From the NCBI GenBank assembly GCA_046331245.1, contig JAXLRH010000001.1, positions 372,001 through 436,000 on the forward strand: DNA of 64,000 bases, written 5' to 3'. Below, piece by piece: positions 16,856 to 28,945 of this stretch. This stretch comes from SSF14 sp046331245 (GTDB lineage Bacteria > Actinomycetota > Acidimicrobiia > Acidimicrobiales > Microtrichaceae). Numbering within the stretch: position 1 is the stretch's first letter; every line of letters begins with the position of its first letter. Made by a program: the position numbers and the translations under genes. The notes beneath the pieces were generated by a model that ran no database searches, was not told the DNA's origin, and saw nothing but the letters and a program-made list of their open reading frames with translations.

Positions 16856-19541
16856 AGCCCCCAAGCCCATCGTCGTCGACACGCCGGTCACGCTCACCGT
16901 GAACGGCGAGACGGTCACCGCCCAGAAGGGTGAGCTGCTCATCGACGCGTGCGAGCGCGCCGGCACCTACATCCCGCGCTTCTGCTACCACCCGCGCATG
17001 AACCCCGTGGGCATGTGCCGCATGTGCCTCGTCGAGGTCGACACCGGTCGCGGCCCGGCCCTCCAACCGAGCTGCATGCTCGAGTGCGGCGACGGCATGT
17101 CGGTCGACACGCAGTCCGACAAGGTTCGCAAGGCGCAGGACGGCGTTCTCGAGTTCCTCCTCATCAATCATCCGCTCGACTGCCCGGTGTGCGACAAGGG
17201 CGGCGAGTGCCCGTTGCAGGACACGACGATGTCGTTCGGCCCCGGTGAGTCGCGTTGGGTCGAGGAGAAGCGCCACTACCGCAAGCCGATCCCGATCTCG
17301 GAGACGGTCAACCTCGACCGCGAGCGTTGCATCCTCTGCGACCGCTGCACCCGGTTCGCCGACGAGGTGGTGGGCGATCCGCTCATCCACTTCATGGAGC
17401 GCGGCGCCAACACCCAGGTCAACACGTTCCCGGGCGAGCCCTTCAGCTCCTACTTCTCGGGCAACACGGTGCAGATCTGCCCGGTGGGTGCGCTCACCGC
17501 GACGCCGTACCGCTTCAAGGCCCGTCCCTGGGACCTCGAGGAGGTCGAGTCCACGTGCACCGGCTGCTCGGTCGGCTGTCGCATCACGGTGCAGTCGTCG
17601 CGTGACGAGGTGCTCCGCTACAACGGCATCGACGCCGACGCCGTGAACTGGTCGTGGCTCTGCGACAAGGGGCGCTTCGGGTTCGAGGCCGTCAACAGCG
17701 AGGACCGTCTGGTCGAGCCGCTCGTCCGGTCCGGCTCGTCGCTGGCCCCGGCCCGCTGGAACGACGCGCTCGACACCGCCGCCCGCCTCATCAAGGAAGG
17801 CCTCGACCGCAGCGGACCCGCAGGCTTCGCCGTCCTCGGTGGCGCACGCCTCACCAACGAGTCGGCCTACGCGTGGGCGAAGCTCGTGAAGGGCGTCATC
17901 GGCTCCGACAACGCGGACGCCCAGCTCGCCGACGGCCTGCCCGCCGACGTGGTGCTCGGCCTGCCGCACGCCACCATCGCGGACGCCTGCCGCCCCGGTG
18001 GCACCGTCATCCTCCTCGGTCCCGATCCCAAGGAAGAGCTCGGGGTGCTGTACATCCGCCTCAAGCACGCCATCGTCGAGGACGGCGCGACGCTCATCGA
18101 GATCACGCCGCAGCGCACGGGCCTGTCCCGCTACGCCGCAGCGTCGCTCACCTACCGTCCGGGCGAAGCGGCCGCCGTCGTGTCCGCGCTGGTGTCGGGC
18201 TCGCCCGTCACCGACGCCGTCGGGGGCATCGACGCCGACGAGCTGAAGCGGGTCGCCGGCCTCGTCGCCGCCGCCGACGGTCCGGTCACCGTGGTGCTCG
18301 GCCGGGCATCGGTGGCCGAGTCGGCCGCGACCGTGGTCGACGCCGCCGCGCTGCTGCTCGAGCACCTGCCCGGCGTCACCTTCCTGTCGGCGCTCCGCCG
18401 CGGCAACGTGCACGGTGCGCTCGACCTCGGCCTGGCACCGGGCCTCCTGCCGGGGCGCGTGCGTCGCTCCGACGCCGCCGGCTGGTTCGGCGAGGCGTGG
18501 CCCACCGTGCCCGCGGCCGACGGTCTCGACGCCGCCGGCATCCTGCAGGCCGCGGCCGACGGCAAGATCGACACGCTCGTCCTGCTCGGCGCGGATCCGC
18601 TGGCCGACTTCGTCGATCGCGAGCTCGCCACGCGCGCCCTCACCGGCGCCCGCAGCGTGATCGCTCTCGACCAGTTCCTCAACGAGTCGTCGCAGCGCGC
18701 CGATGTCGTGTTCCCCGCCGCAGGCTTCGCCGAGGTCTCCGGCACCACCACCAACCTCGAGGGGCGCGTGTCGCTCGTCGCCCAGAAGGTGACGCCGGCC
18801 GGCTCGTCCCGCGCCGACTGGGCCGTCGCCGCCGACCTCTCCGTCCGCCTCGGCACCGACCTGGGGCTCGAGGGCCCCGAGGCCATCTGGGCCGAGATCG
18901 AGGAGCTGTCGGTCACCCACGCCGGTGTCACGCTCGCGGCGCTCGCCGCGAACGCCACCGAGGGCATCGTCGTCCCGCTCCCGCCCCCCGCTTCTGTGCC
19001 CCCGATCTCTACGGAAACCGGTGAATCCGGGGCACAAAACGAGGAGGAGGAGGCGGGCGAGGCCGCGGAGGGTGAGGGCGCTGTGGCTGCCGAGGCTGCC
19101 GAGGGTGAGGCTCCCGAGGGTGACGTTGCCGAGGTCGAGGAGACCGGGCCGGAGATGATCGCCGCCCCCGAGCCGCTCGTGTTCGCGGCACCGGCGCCGA
19201 CGAACGTCCCCGCGGTCGACGCCTACGCCCTGCGCCTCGTCGCACCCCGCACGATGTACGACGCCGGCACGCTGCTGCAGCACGCACGTTCGTCGGCGCA
19301 GCTCGCGCCGGCCGCCACGCTGCGCCTGCATCCCGCCGACTTCGATCGCGCCGGCGTCGGCGACGACGGTCGCGTGAAGATCACCGCCGGCAGCCGCAGC
19401 CTCGTCGTCGAGGCCACGGTCGACGCGAGCCTGCCCCGCGGCACGGCGTCGCTCGCCGCCACCGCGGCGAACGTCTCGGCGCACGAGCTCATCGACATCG
19501 GCGCCGCCGTGACCGACATCCGACTGGAGGCCGCACGATGA
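16848..19541 (+). CDS. nuoG: NADH-quinone oxidoreductase subunit G with acidic insertion
   Basis: The largest soluble subunit of complex I, 897 residues. The N-terminus has the [2Fe-2S] cysteines in CYHPRMNPVGMCRMC, the His-plus-Cys cluster motif HPLDCPVCDKGGEC and CILCDRC. The molybdopterin-type domain begins with CTGCSVGC and a fourth cysteine in WLCDKG, so the extra cluster N7 seen only in some bacteria should be present. Residues of about 710-765 form a Glu/Ala-rich disordered insertion, and the first part of it is encoded by a DNA palindrome. A MopB-like beta-barrel closes the protein. It overlaps nuoF by 8 bases and nuoH by ATGA. Confidence 0.94.
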   Translation: MPEAPKPIVVDTPVTLTVNGETVTAQKGELLIDACERAGTYIPRFCYHPRMNPVGMCRMCLVEVDTGRGPALQPSCMLECGDGMSVDTQSDKVRKAQDGVLEFLLINHPLDCPVCDKGGECPLQDTTMSFGPGESRWVEEKRHYRKPIPISETVNLDRERCILCDRCTRFADEVVGDPLIHFMERGANTQVNTFPGEPFSSYFSGNTVQICPVGALTATPYRFKARPWDLEEVESTCTGCSVGCRITVQSSRDEVLRYNGIDADAVNWSWLCDKGRFGFEAVNSEDRLVEPLVRSGSSLAPARWNDALDTAARLIKEGLDRSGPAGFAVLGGARLTNESAYAWAKLVKGVIGSDNADAQLADGLPADVVLGLPHATIADACRPGGTVILLGPDPKEELGVLYIRLKHAIVEDGATLIEITPQRTGLSRYAAASLTYRPGEAAAVVSALVSGSPVTDAVGGIDADELKRVAGLVAAADGPVTVVLGRASVAESAATVVDAAALLLEHLPGVTFLSALRRGNVHGALDLGLAPGLLPGRVRRSDAAGWFGEAWPTVPAADGLDAAGILQAAADGKIDTLVLLGADPLADFVDRELATRALTGARSVIALDQFLNESSQRADVVFPAAGFAEVSGTTTNLEGRVSLVAQKVTPAGSSRADWAVAADLSVRLGTDLGLEGPEAIWAEIEELSVTHAGVTLAALAANATEGIVVPLPPPASVPPISTETGESGAQNEEEEAGEAAEGEGAVAAEAAEGEAPEGDVAEVEETGPEMIAAPEPLVFAAPAPTNVPAVDAYALRLVAPRTMYDAGTLLQHARSSAQLAPAATLRLHPADFDRAGVGDDGRVKITAGSRSLVVEATVDASLPRGTASLAATAANVSAHELIDIGAAVTDIRLEAAR
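18995..19036. repeat. Palindromic element inside nuoG
   Basis: Two 12-base arms, TGTGCCCCCGAT (18995-19006) and ATCCGGGGCACA (19025-19036), are inverted copies with one mismatch around an 18-base centre. The centre (ctctacggaaaccggtga) is clearly less G+C-rich than the gene around it. The element keeps the nuoG frame open and encodes SVPPISTETGESGAQ, at the edge of the acidic insertion. It looks like a small protein-coding palindromic repeat, but no second copy was noticed in the window. Confidence 0.55.
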
Positions 19542-20737
19542 TCGCCGTCGACCCCCTCCTCTCACACGTCGGGCTCGCGTCGGTCCTGATCGTCATCCTG
19601 AAGGTCGTCGTCGCGTTCGCCGGCCTCATGGTGTCGGTCATGGCGATGGTGTGGTTCGAGCGCAAGCTCCACGCCGACTTCTCGAACCGCCTCGGCCCCC
19701 GCGTGGCCGGCCCGTTCGGCATCCTGCAGACGCTGGCCGACGGCGTGAAGCTCTTCTTCAAGACCGACCTGCTGCCGGCGAACGCCGACCCGTTCGTGTT
19801 CCGCCTCGCCCCGTACCTGTCGCTGATCCCGGCGTTCATGGTGTTCGTCACGATCCCGATCGCCGGCGACTTCACCCGCGGCGGCGACGGCGTGGTCAAC
19901 CTCATCGGCCACAAGACGCTCATGCAGGTGGCCGACCCGCAGATCGGCATCCTGTTCGTGCTCGCCATGAGCTCGCTCGCGGTCTACGGCATCATGCTCG
20001 CCGGCTGGTCGTCGGGCTCGAAGTACCCGCTGCTCGGCTCGGTGCGTGCCTCGGCGCAGATGGTGTCGTACGAGGCGGCCCTCGGCCTGTCGCTGCTGTG
20101 CGTGCTGCTCAACTCCGGCAGCCTCTCCACCAACGCCATCGTCGCCTCGCAGTCGACCTGGAACTGGAATCTGTGGGCCACCGGCGTCGTGCCGTTCGTC
20201 GTGTTCCTCATCGCCGGCACCGCCGAGATGAACCGCCCGCCGTTCGACCTCGTCGAGGCCGAGCAGGAGCTCGTCGGCGGCTTCCACACCGAGTACTCGT
20301 CGATCCGGTTCGCGCTGTTCTTCCTCGCCGAGTTCATGAACGTGATCACGATGTCCGCGGTCATCGTCACGCTGTTCCTCGGTGGCCCCATCGGCCCCAA
20401 CTTCGGGCTGCACGGTGCGCTCGCCGACTTCGTGTTCCCGCTGCTCTGGTTCTTCCTGAAGGTGCTGGCCCTGCTGGTGGTGTTCGTGCTGTTCCGAACC
20501 ACGCTGCCCCGCCTCCGCTACGACCAGCTCATGGACCTCGGGTGGAAGCTCCTCATCCCGCTCGCGCTCGGCTGGTTCCTCCTGCTCGTGGCCTTCAAGA
20601 TCGGGGCCGACAACGACTGGAGCCCGGTGGCCACCGGCGCCATCGGCCTCGCCGTCATCATCAGCGCAGCCGGCTTGCTGTCGGCGGCCGTCCGCACGGC
20701 CCGGTACCGCCGGGCCGACGAGAAGGTGGGTGCCTGA
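19538..20737 (+). CDS. nuoH: NADH-quinone oxidoreductase subunit H
   Basis: The membrane subunit that joins the peripheral arm to the membrane arm and forms part of the quinone entry site. The 399-residue protein has eight or nine helices. Family motifs include VWFERKLHADFSNRLGPR (first loop), QTLADGVKLFFK, and AEMNRPPFDLVEAEQELVGG, the acidic loop near the quinone channel. The ATG overlaps the nuoG stop, and the TGA shares one base with nuoI. Confidence 0.95.
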   Translation: MIAVDPLLSHVGLASVLIVILKVVVAFAGLMVSVMAMVWFERKLHADFSNRLGPRVAGPFGILQTLADGVKLFFKTDLLPANADPFVFRLAPYLSLIPAFMVFVTIPIAGDFTRGGDGVVNLIGHKTLMQVADPQIGILFVLAMSSLAVYGIMLAGWSSGSKYPLLGSVRASAQMVSYEAALGLSLLCVLLNSGSLSTNAIVASQSTWNWNLWATGVVPFVVFLIAGTAEMNRPPFDLVEAEQELVGGFHTEYSSIRFALFFLAEFMNVITMSAVIVTLFLGGPIGPNFGLHGALADFVFPLLWFFLKVLALLVVFVLFRTTLPRLRYDQLMDLGWKLLIPLALGWFLLLVAFKIGADNDWSPVATGAIGLAVIISAAGLLSAAVRTARYRRADEKVGA

Positions 20738-21465
20738 TGGGTTACCTCGGTGGCTTCAAGGTCACGATGCGCAAGTACCTCCACGGCACCGACACCGGCA
20801 AGGTCGTCACCCGGGAGTACATGGGCGGCACCGGCGGCAAGACCGACCTCAAGCGCGACAAGTCGGAGCGCTCCCACGGCCGGCACGTGCTGAACCGCTA
20901 CGAGGACGGCATGGAGAAGTGCATCGGCTGCGAGCTCTGCGCCGGTGTGTGTCCCGCCCGCTGCATCTATGTGCGCGGCGCCGACAACGATCCCGCCGCG
21001 CCCACCTCGCCCGGCGAGCGCTTCGGTTTCGTCTACGAGATCAACTACCTGCGGTGCATCCACTGCGACATGTGCGTCGAGGCGTGCCCGACCGAGGCGA
21101 TCACCGAGTCGAAGCTCTTCGAGTTCAGCTTCACGAACCGGGCCGACGCGATCTACACCAAGGACGAGCTGCTCGTCGACGACGACGGCATGCCACAGAA
21201 GCTCCCGTGGGAGGACTGGCGCGAGGGCGACGACCTCATGACCTCGGGCTGGATGCGCGCCACCGCGCCCGGCGGCGACGCCAAGTTCGAGGGCATCGTC
21301 GCCTGGTCGGCCGAGCTCGGGTACGGCGTGCGCGCCCCCGAGGGCGGTCAGCCGCTCGAGGCGGCGCAGGCCGAGGCCCGCGCGCTCGAGGCGGCGGCCC
21401 ACGCCCACGACGGTCACGACGATCACGGTCACGACGATCACGGGCACGACGGAGGGGGACACTGA
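20737..21465 (+). CDS. nuoI: NADH-quinone oxidoreductase subunit I with His-rich tail
   Basis: Carries clusters N6a and N6b, linking NuoG to NuoB. The 242-residue protein has two standard motifs, CIGCELCAGVCP (about residue 67) and CIHCDMCVEACP (about 107). Typical NuoI is 160-180 long. The extra 60 C-terminal residues end in an Ala/Glu helix and then a tail of repeated HDDHGHD units (DNA 21403-21463) that could bind zinc or nickel. The ATG shares one base with the nuoH stop, and the same holds for nuoJ. Confidence 0.94.
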   Translation: MGYLGGFKVTMRKYLHGTDTGKVVTREYMGGTGGKTDLKRDKSERSHGRHVLNRYEDGMEKCIGCELCAGVCPARCIYVRGADNDPAAPTSPGERFGFVYEINYLRCIHCDMCVEACPTEAITESKLFEFSFTNRADAIYTKDELLVDDDGMPQKLPWEDWREGDDLMTSGWMRATAPGGDAKFEGIVAWSAELGYGVRAPEGGQPLEAAQAEARALEAAAHAHDGHDDHGHDDHGHDGGGH

Positions 21466-22070
21466 TGCTGGCCACCACCGTCGCCCAGTACGCCACGTTC
21501 ATCGTCGCCGGTGCGATCTGCCTCGGCGGAGCGCTCGGCGTGGTCGCGCTGCGCAATCCCGTGCACAACGCGCTGTCCCTCGTCGCCACCCTGTTCGGTG
21601 TCGCCGTGCTGTACGTGGCCCAGGGCGCCTACTTCCTGGCCGCCATCCAGGTCATCGTCTACGCCGGCGCCATCGTCGTGCTGTTCCTCTTCGTGATCAT
21701 GCTCCTCGGCGTCGATCGGTTCGAGCTGCTCTACAAGGAGCGGCGGCCGTCGAGCCTGCTGGTCGGCGCGGCACTCGGCGCCGGCACCGCCGTGCTGGTG
21801 CTCATCGCCGTGCTGGCCGGCACCCGCACGCCCACCGGCATGCACTCGGTCACGGGTCCCCTGCGTGAGAGCGCCGACCTCAACGCGCTGGGCGAGGCGC
21901 TGTTCACCAAGTACGTGTTCGCGTTCGAGATCACGTCGCTGCTGCTCACCATCGCCGTCGTCGGCGCCGTGGTGCTGAGCCGCAAGCCCGACGGCGATCC
22001 CATCGACCTCGACGAGTTCCCCGAGCCCGAGACCGACGACGAGTCCGACCCCGCGGAGGTGGAGCAGTGA
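21465..22070 (+). CDS. nuoJ: NADH-quinone oxidoreductase subunit J
   Basis: Membrane subunit of complex I with five helices in 201 residues. The family motif GAIVVLFLFVIMLLG (third helix, which contains the pi-bulge of the proton path) is visible near residue 70. An acidic tail (EFPEPETDDESDPAE) ends the protein. The ATG shares one base with the nuoI stop and GTGA overlaps nuoK. Confidence 0.94.
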   Translation: MLATTVAQYATFIVAGAICLGGALGVVALRNPVHNALSLVATLFGVAVLYVAQGAYFLAAIQVIVYAGAIVVLFLFVIMLLGVDRFELLYKERRPSSLLVGAALGAGTAVLVLIAVLAGTRTPTGMHSVTGPLRESADLNALGEALFTKYVFAFEITSLLLTIAVVGAVVLSRKPDGDPIDLDEFPEPETDDESDPAEVEQ

Positions 22071-22369
22071 TCTCCCACAACGCCTATCTGGCGCTCGCGG
22101 CCGTGATGTTCGGCATCGGCGCCGCCGGCCTGCTCATCCGCCGGAACCCACTCGTGATGTTCATGTGCGTGGAGCTCATGCTCAACGCCGTCAACCTCAC
22201 GTTCGTCGCCTTCTCGAACGCACTGAACGACGTGGGTGGCCAGGTGATCGTGTTCTTCGTGCTCGTGGTGGCGGCGGCCGAGGTCGTCGTCGGCCTGGGC
22301 ATCATCGTGGCCATCATGCGGCGCCGGCCCGGCGCCGATGCCGACGACCTGTCGCTGATGAGAGGGTGA
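22067..22369 (+). CDS. nuoK: NADH-quinone oxidoreductase subunit K
   Basis: A 100-residue three-helix subunit, the usual length. Both helix glutamates used in proton transfer are present, in CVELMLNAVNLTF (helix 2) and AAAEVVVGLGIIV (helix 3). The GTG overlaps the nuoJ stop, and nuoL starts seven bases after its end. Confidence 0.96.
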   Translation: MISHNAYLALAAVMFGIGAAGLLIRRNPLVMFMCVELMLNAVNLTFVAFSNALNDVGGQVIVFFVLVVAAAEVVVGLGIIVAIMRRRPGADADDLSLMRG

Positions 22370-22376
22370 CGGCGCC

Positions 22377-25953
<3,577 letters not shown>

Positions 25954-25954
<1 letters not shown>

Positions 25955-27549
25955 TGATCGCCGTCCTCACCCAGGTGCCGTTGGCGCCCGTTCCCACCAC
26001 GATCGCCCCGGCCTCGACGGCCGGCACGGCGGCCAAGCTCGTCACCCCGAACGTGCCGTGGTCGTACCTGCTCCCGATGCTCATCCTGTTCGTGGGCGCG
26101 ACCATCGGCCTCGCCGTCGTGGCGTTCGTCCGCGGGCGCTTCCCGCGGTACGTCGCATCGGCGGTCACCGTGGTCGTCGCCGGCGCCGCGCTGGTGTCGA
26201 CCATCCCGCTGTGGCACCGGGTCGCCAACGCCAAGGAGGGCGCGATCTCCGCGGTCGCCGGCGCCGTCGGCGTCGACCGGTTCTCGCTGTTCCTCACGGC
26301 CGTCATCTGCGTGGCCGTCATCCTGGTTGCGCTGCTCGCCGACGGCTATCTCCGTCGTGAGGAGCTCGACGGGCCGGAGATGTACCTGCTGATGCTGATG
26401 GCGGCATCCGGCGGCGTGATCATGGCGTCGGCGAATGACCTCATCGTCCTGTTCATCGGCCTCGAGATCCTGTCGATCTCGGCGTACGTCATGGCGGCGA
26501 TGCACTCCCGGCGTCTCTCGTCGCAGGAGGCCGGCCTGAAGTACTTCGTGCTCGGCGCGTTCGCCTCCGCCTTCCTGCTCTACGGCATCGCGCTGGTGTA
26601 CGGGGCCATCGGCTCCACGAACCTGATGACGATCCAGCAGTTCCTGAGCGACCACATCATCCTGAAGGACGGCCTGCTCATCGCCGGCCTCGGCCTGATG
26701 CTCGTCGGGTTCGGCTTCAAGGTGGCGGCGGCGCCGTTCCACATGTGGTCGCCCGACGTCTACCAGGGCGCTCCCACCCCGGTGTCGGCCTTCATGTCGT
26801 CGGCCGTGAAGGTCGCGGCGTTCGGCGGCATGCTGCGCGTGTTCGTCGTCGCCTTCCAGACCTATCGCGACGTGTGGGGCCCGATCGTGTTCGTGCTCTC
26901 GATCCTCTCGCTGCTCGTCGGCTCGGTCATGGCCGTGCGCCAGACGAACGTGAAGCGGATGCTGGCCTACAGCTCGATCAACCACGCTGGCTTCATTCTC
27001 GTGGGCGTCGAGGCCGCGTCGGGCAAGGGCACGGCAGCGGCGCTCTTCTACGTCGCCTCGTACACGGTCATGACGATCGGCAGCTTCGGCGTGGTCACGC
27101 TCATCGGTCGCACCGGCGACAGCCGCCACTCGCTCGACGACTACAAGGGCCTCGGCCGCAGCCGCCCCGGCCTGGCGATGCTCTTCACGATCTTCCTGCT
27201 CGCCCAGGCGGGCACGCCGTTCACGGCGGGCTTCATCGCCAAGTTCGGCGTCATCGCCGCTGCCGCCGACCGCAGCCACTGGGCACTCGCCGCTGTGGCG
27301 ATGGTGTCGGCGACGATCTCGGGCTTCCTCTACCTGCGCATCATCGCCTCGATGTACTTCGTCGGCGGCGGTGCGCACGGCGACGAGCCGGTCGACCTCG
27401 ACGGCCCGCCGGTGGCGGTGCCCCGGGGCGCCGCGATCGCGTTGGGTCTCGCCCTGGTGGGCACGATCCTCCTCGGTGTGCTGCCGGGCACGGTCGCCGA
27501 TCTCACCGACAAGGCGATCCCCGAGTTCGTCCAGCCCAACGGTCGCTGA
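25954..27549 (+). CDS. nuoN: NADH-quinone oxidoreductase subunit N
   Basis: Third antiporter-like subunit and last gene of the complex I operon, 531 residues, about 14 helices. Motifs include FIGLEILSISAYVMA, GFKVAAAPFHMWSPDVYQGA (key Lys) and KRMLAYSSINHAGF. The stop lies inside the first copy of a 13-base tandem repeat, and a GC-rich hairpin follows, so transcription of the bc-nuo block may end here. Confidence 0.95.
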
Positions 27550-27566
27550 GCCGGGTCGCTGAGCCG
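27541..27566. repeat. 13-base tandem duplication at the nuoN stop
   Basis: GGTCGCTGAGCCG occurs twice head to tail (27541-27553 and 27554-27566). The first copy holds the last nuoN codons and its TGA. The second lies in the intergenic space. It is probably a small replication slip. Confidence 0.75.
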
Positions 27567-27582
27567 GCGCCCGGCGGGTGCC
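27566..27582. terminator. Possible hairpin terminator between nuoN and mtnP
   Basis: GGCGCCC-GGC-GGGTGCC can form a seven-base stem with one G-T pair. It sits in the 48-base gap between converging genes and could serve both. There is no U tract, as is common in high-G+C actinobacteria, so support is modest. Confidence 0.35.
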
Positions 27583-27597
27583 GCTCGTGGCGGCCCG

Positions 27598-28374
27598 CTA
27601 CGGGAGATCGAGGACCGGGATGGCCGTCTGCAGCAGGCGGCGCATGTTGTCGGCGTTCGCGGTGAGGAAGCCGAACACCTCCTCCTGCGTGACCGCGGGC
27701 ACCGACGGGTCGTCCTCCAGGCCGGCGTCGTAGTCCGTCACGAGACCGATGCCGACGAAGGCCATGCCCGCCTCGGCGGCGAGCGCGGCCTCGGGCGCCT
27801 GCGTCATGTTCACGAGGTCCCAGCCCATCTGCGCGTGCCACCGCGACTCGGCGCGCGTGGAGAAGCGGGGCCCGGAGATGACGACGACCGTGCCGCCCTC
27901 GTGCACGGTGAGCCCCAGCGCCTCGGCCTCGACGGCGAGCTGGTGGCCGAGGGGAGCGTGGTAGGGGTCGGCGAGCGGCACGTGGAACGTCTCGGGCCCG
28001 TCGAAGAACGTGCCGTCGCGGCCCGTCGTGCGGTCGACGAGCTGGTCGACGATCACGAGGTCGCCGCGGTCGAGGTCGGCGCGCAGGGACCCGCAGGCGA
28101 ACGGCGCGATGAGCACCCGGGCGCCGAGCGCCGCCGCGGCCCACACGTTGGCGCGGTAGTTCACCCGGTGCGCCGGGATCGTGTGCTCGTTGCCGTGACG
28201 GGGGATGAACGCGACGCGACGGTCGCCGATCGTCCCGACCATCGGTGGCTCCGACGGGGGGCCGTAGGGGGTGTCGAGCGCCACCGGCGCGAGGTCGTCG
28301 AGGAAGGAGTAGAAGCCGGATCCGCCGAAGACGGCGATGTCGACCCGGTGTTCGAGAGTGGGGACGCTCAGCAC
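27598..28374 (-). CDS. mtnP: S-methyl-5'-thioadenosine phosphorylase
   Basis: Predicted to split methylthioadenosine with phosphate, giving adenine and methylthioribose-1-phosphate (methionine salvage). The 258-residue product shows the phosphate-site FGGSGFYSF near the start, RHGNEHTIPAHRVNYRAN, NMTQAPEAALAAEAG and VTDYDAG. The two aspartates of TDYD are the pair that selects 6-aminopurines in MTAP, while hypoxanthine-type relatives have Asn there. So adenosine-type specificity is favoured but not proven. I chose the GTG at 28374 because TAGGTT stands seven bases before it. A TTG at 28383 is an alternative. It converges on nuoN. Confidence 0.85.
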   Translation of the reverse strand: MLSVPTLEHRVDIAVFGGSGFYSFLDDLAPVALDTPYGPPSEPPMVGTIGDRRVAFIPRHGNEHTIPAHRVNYRANVWAAAALGARVLIAPFACGSLRADLDRGDLVIVDQLVDRTTGRDGTFFDGPETFHVPLADPYHAPLGHQLAVEAEALGLTVHEGGTVVVISGPRFSTRAESRWHAQMGWDLVNMTQAPEAALAAEAGMAFVGIGLVTDYDAGLEDDPSVPAVTQEEVFGFLTANADNMRRLLQTAIPVLDLP

Positions 28375-28381
28375 GCCGGCC

Positions 28382-28387
28382 AACCTA
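28382..28387 (-). promoter_or_regulatory. Leaderless-type -10 box of mtnP
   Basis: On the minus strand TAGGTT is followed by seven bases and the GTG at 28374. It overlaps the stop codon of the phosphatase gene upstream, so mtnP may have its own promoter. Confidence 0.4.
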
Positions 28388-28945
28388 ACCCCCGGCGCCG
28401 AGACCGCCGACGATCGTGCCGAGCGCCTCGTCGATCCGCTGCGCGGCGTCCCGGTGCTTCCGCAGCGAGCCGCCGGTGGGGTCGTCGATCTCGCCGGCGG
28501 GGGAGCCGCCGCCCATCACCGACGCGACCGATCGCTCGGCGGCGATGCGGGCGAGCCACGCCGCAACCGTCTCGTCGTCCTCGCGGGGCTCGCCGGCTGC
28601 GACGAGCGCCGCCAGCTCCGGCAGGGTGAACGTGGTGGCCAGCGGCGCATCGTGCTGCGTGACGAGCTCGATGACGTGATGGCGCTCCATCGTCACGACC
28701 ACGTCGGCCCACTCCAGGAGCTCGGCGTCGACCGGTCGGCTGGCGTGCCCGGAGAGATCGAGGTCGAGGCGGCGCGCCGCCTTCACGGTGAGGTCGGTGG
28801 CGGGCACGCCGGCGATCGCCTGCGTCCCGGCCGATCGCACCTCGGCCTCGATGCCGGCCAGGTCGAGACGGCGGCGGGCCAGCACCTCGCCGAGCGGCGA
28901 GCGGCACTGGTTGGCGGTGCAGACGACCAGGAGGCGAAGCGTCAC
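28385..28945 (-). CDS. Low-molecular-weight protein tyrosine phosphatase
   Basis: A 186-residue cytosolic phosphatase. The P-loop is CTANQCRSP, with the nucleophile C9 and R15 in the C-x5-R pattern. The likely general acid is D154 or D155 in IDDPTGG. In capsule and exopolysaccharide systems such enzymes (Wzb type) dephosphorylate the BY-kinase that controls chain length. A BY-kinase is encoded at 52120 in this window, so that pairing is a good guess. The GTG at 28945 overlaps the stop of the sugar dehydrogenase gene upstream as GTGA, tying it to glycan synthesis. Confidence 0.88.
   Translation of the reverse strand: MTLRLLVVCTANQCRSPLGEVLARRRLDLAGIEAEVRSAGTQAIAGVPATDLTVKAARRLDLDLSGHASRPVDAELLEWADVVVTMERHHVIELVTQHDAPLATTFTLPELAALVAAGEPREDDETVAAWLARIAAERSVASVMGGGSPAGEIDDPTGGSLRKHRDAAQRIDEALGTIVGGLGAGG

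Noticed and set aside
21403..21463. Possible CRISPR-like or regulatory tandem repeat
   Set aside because: The 15-base units simply encode the His-Asp-Asp tail of NuoI, stay in frame and have no spacers.
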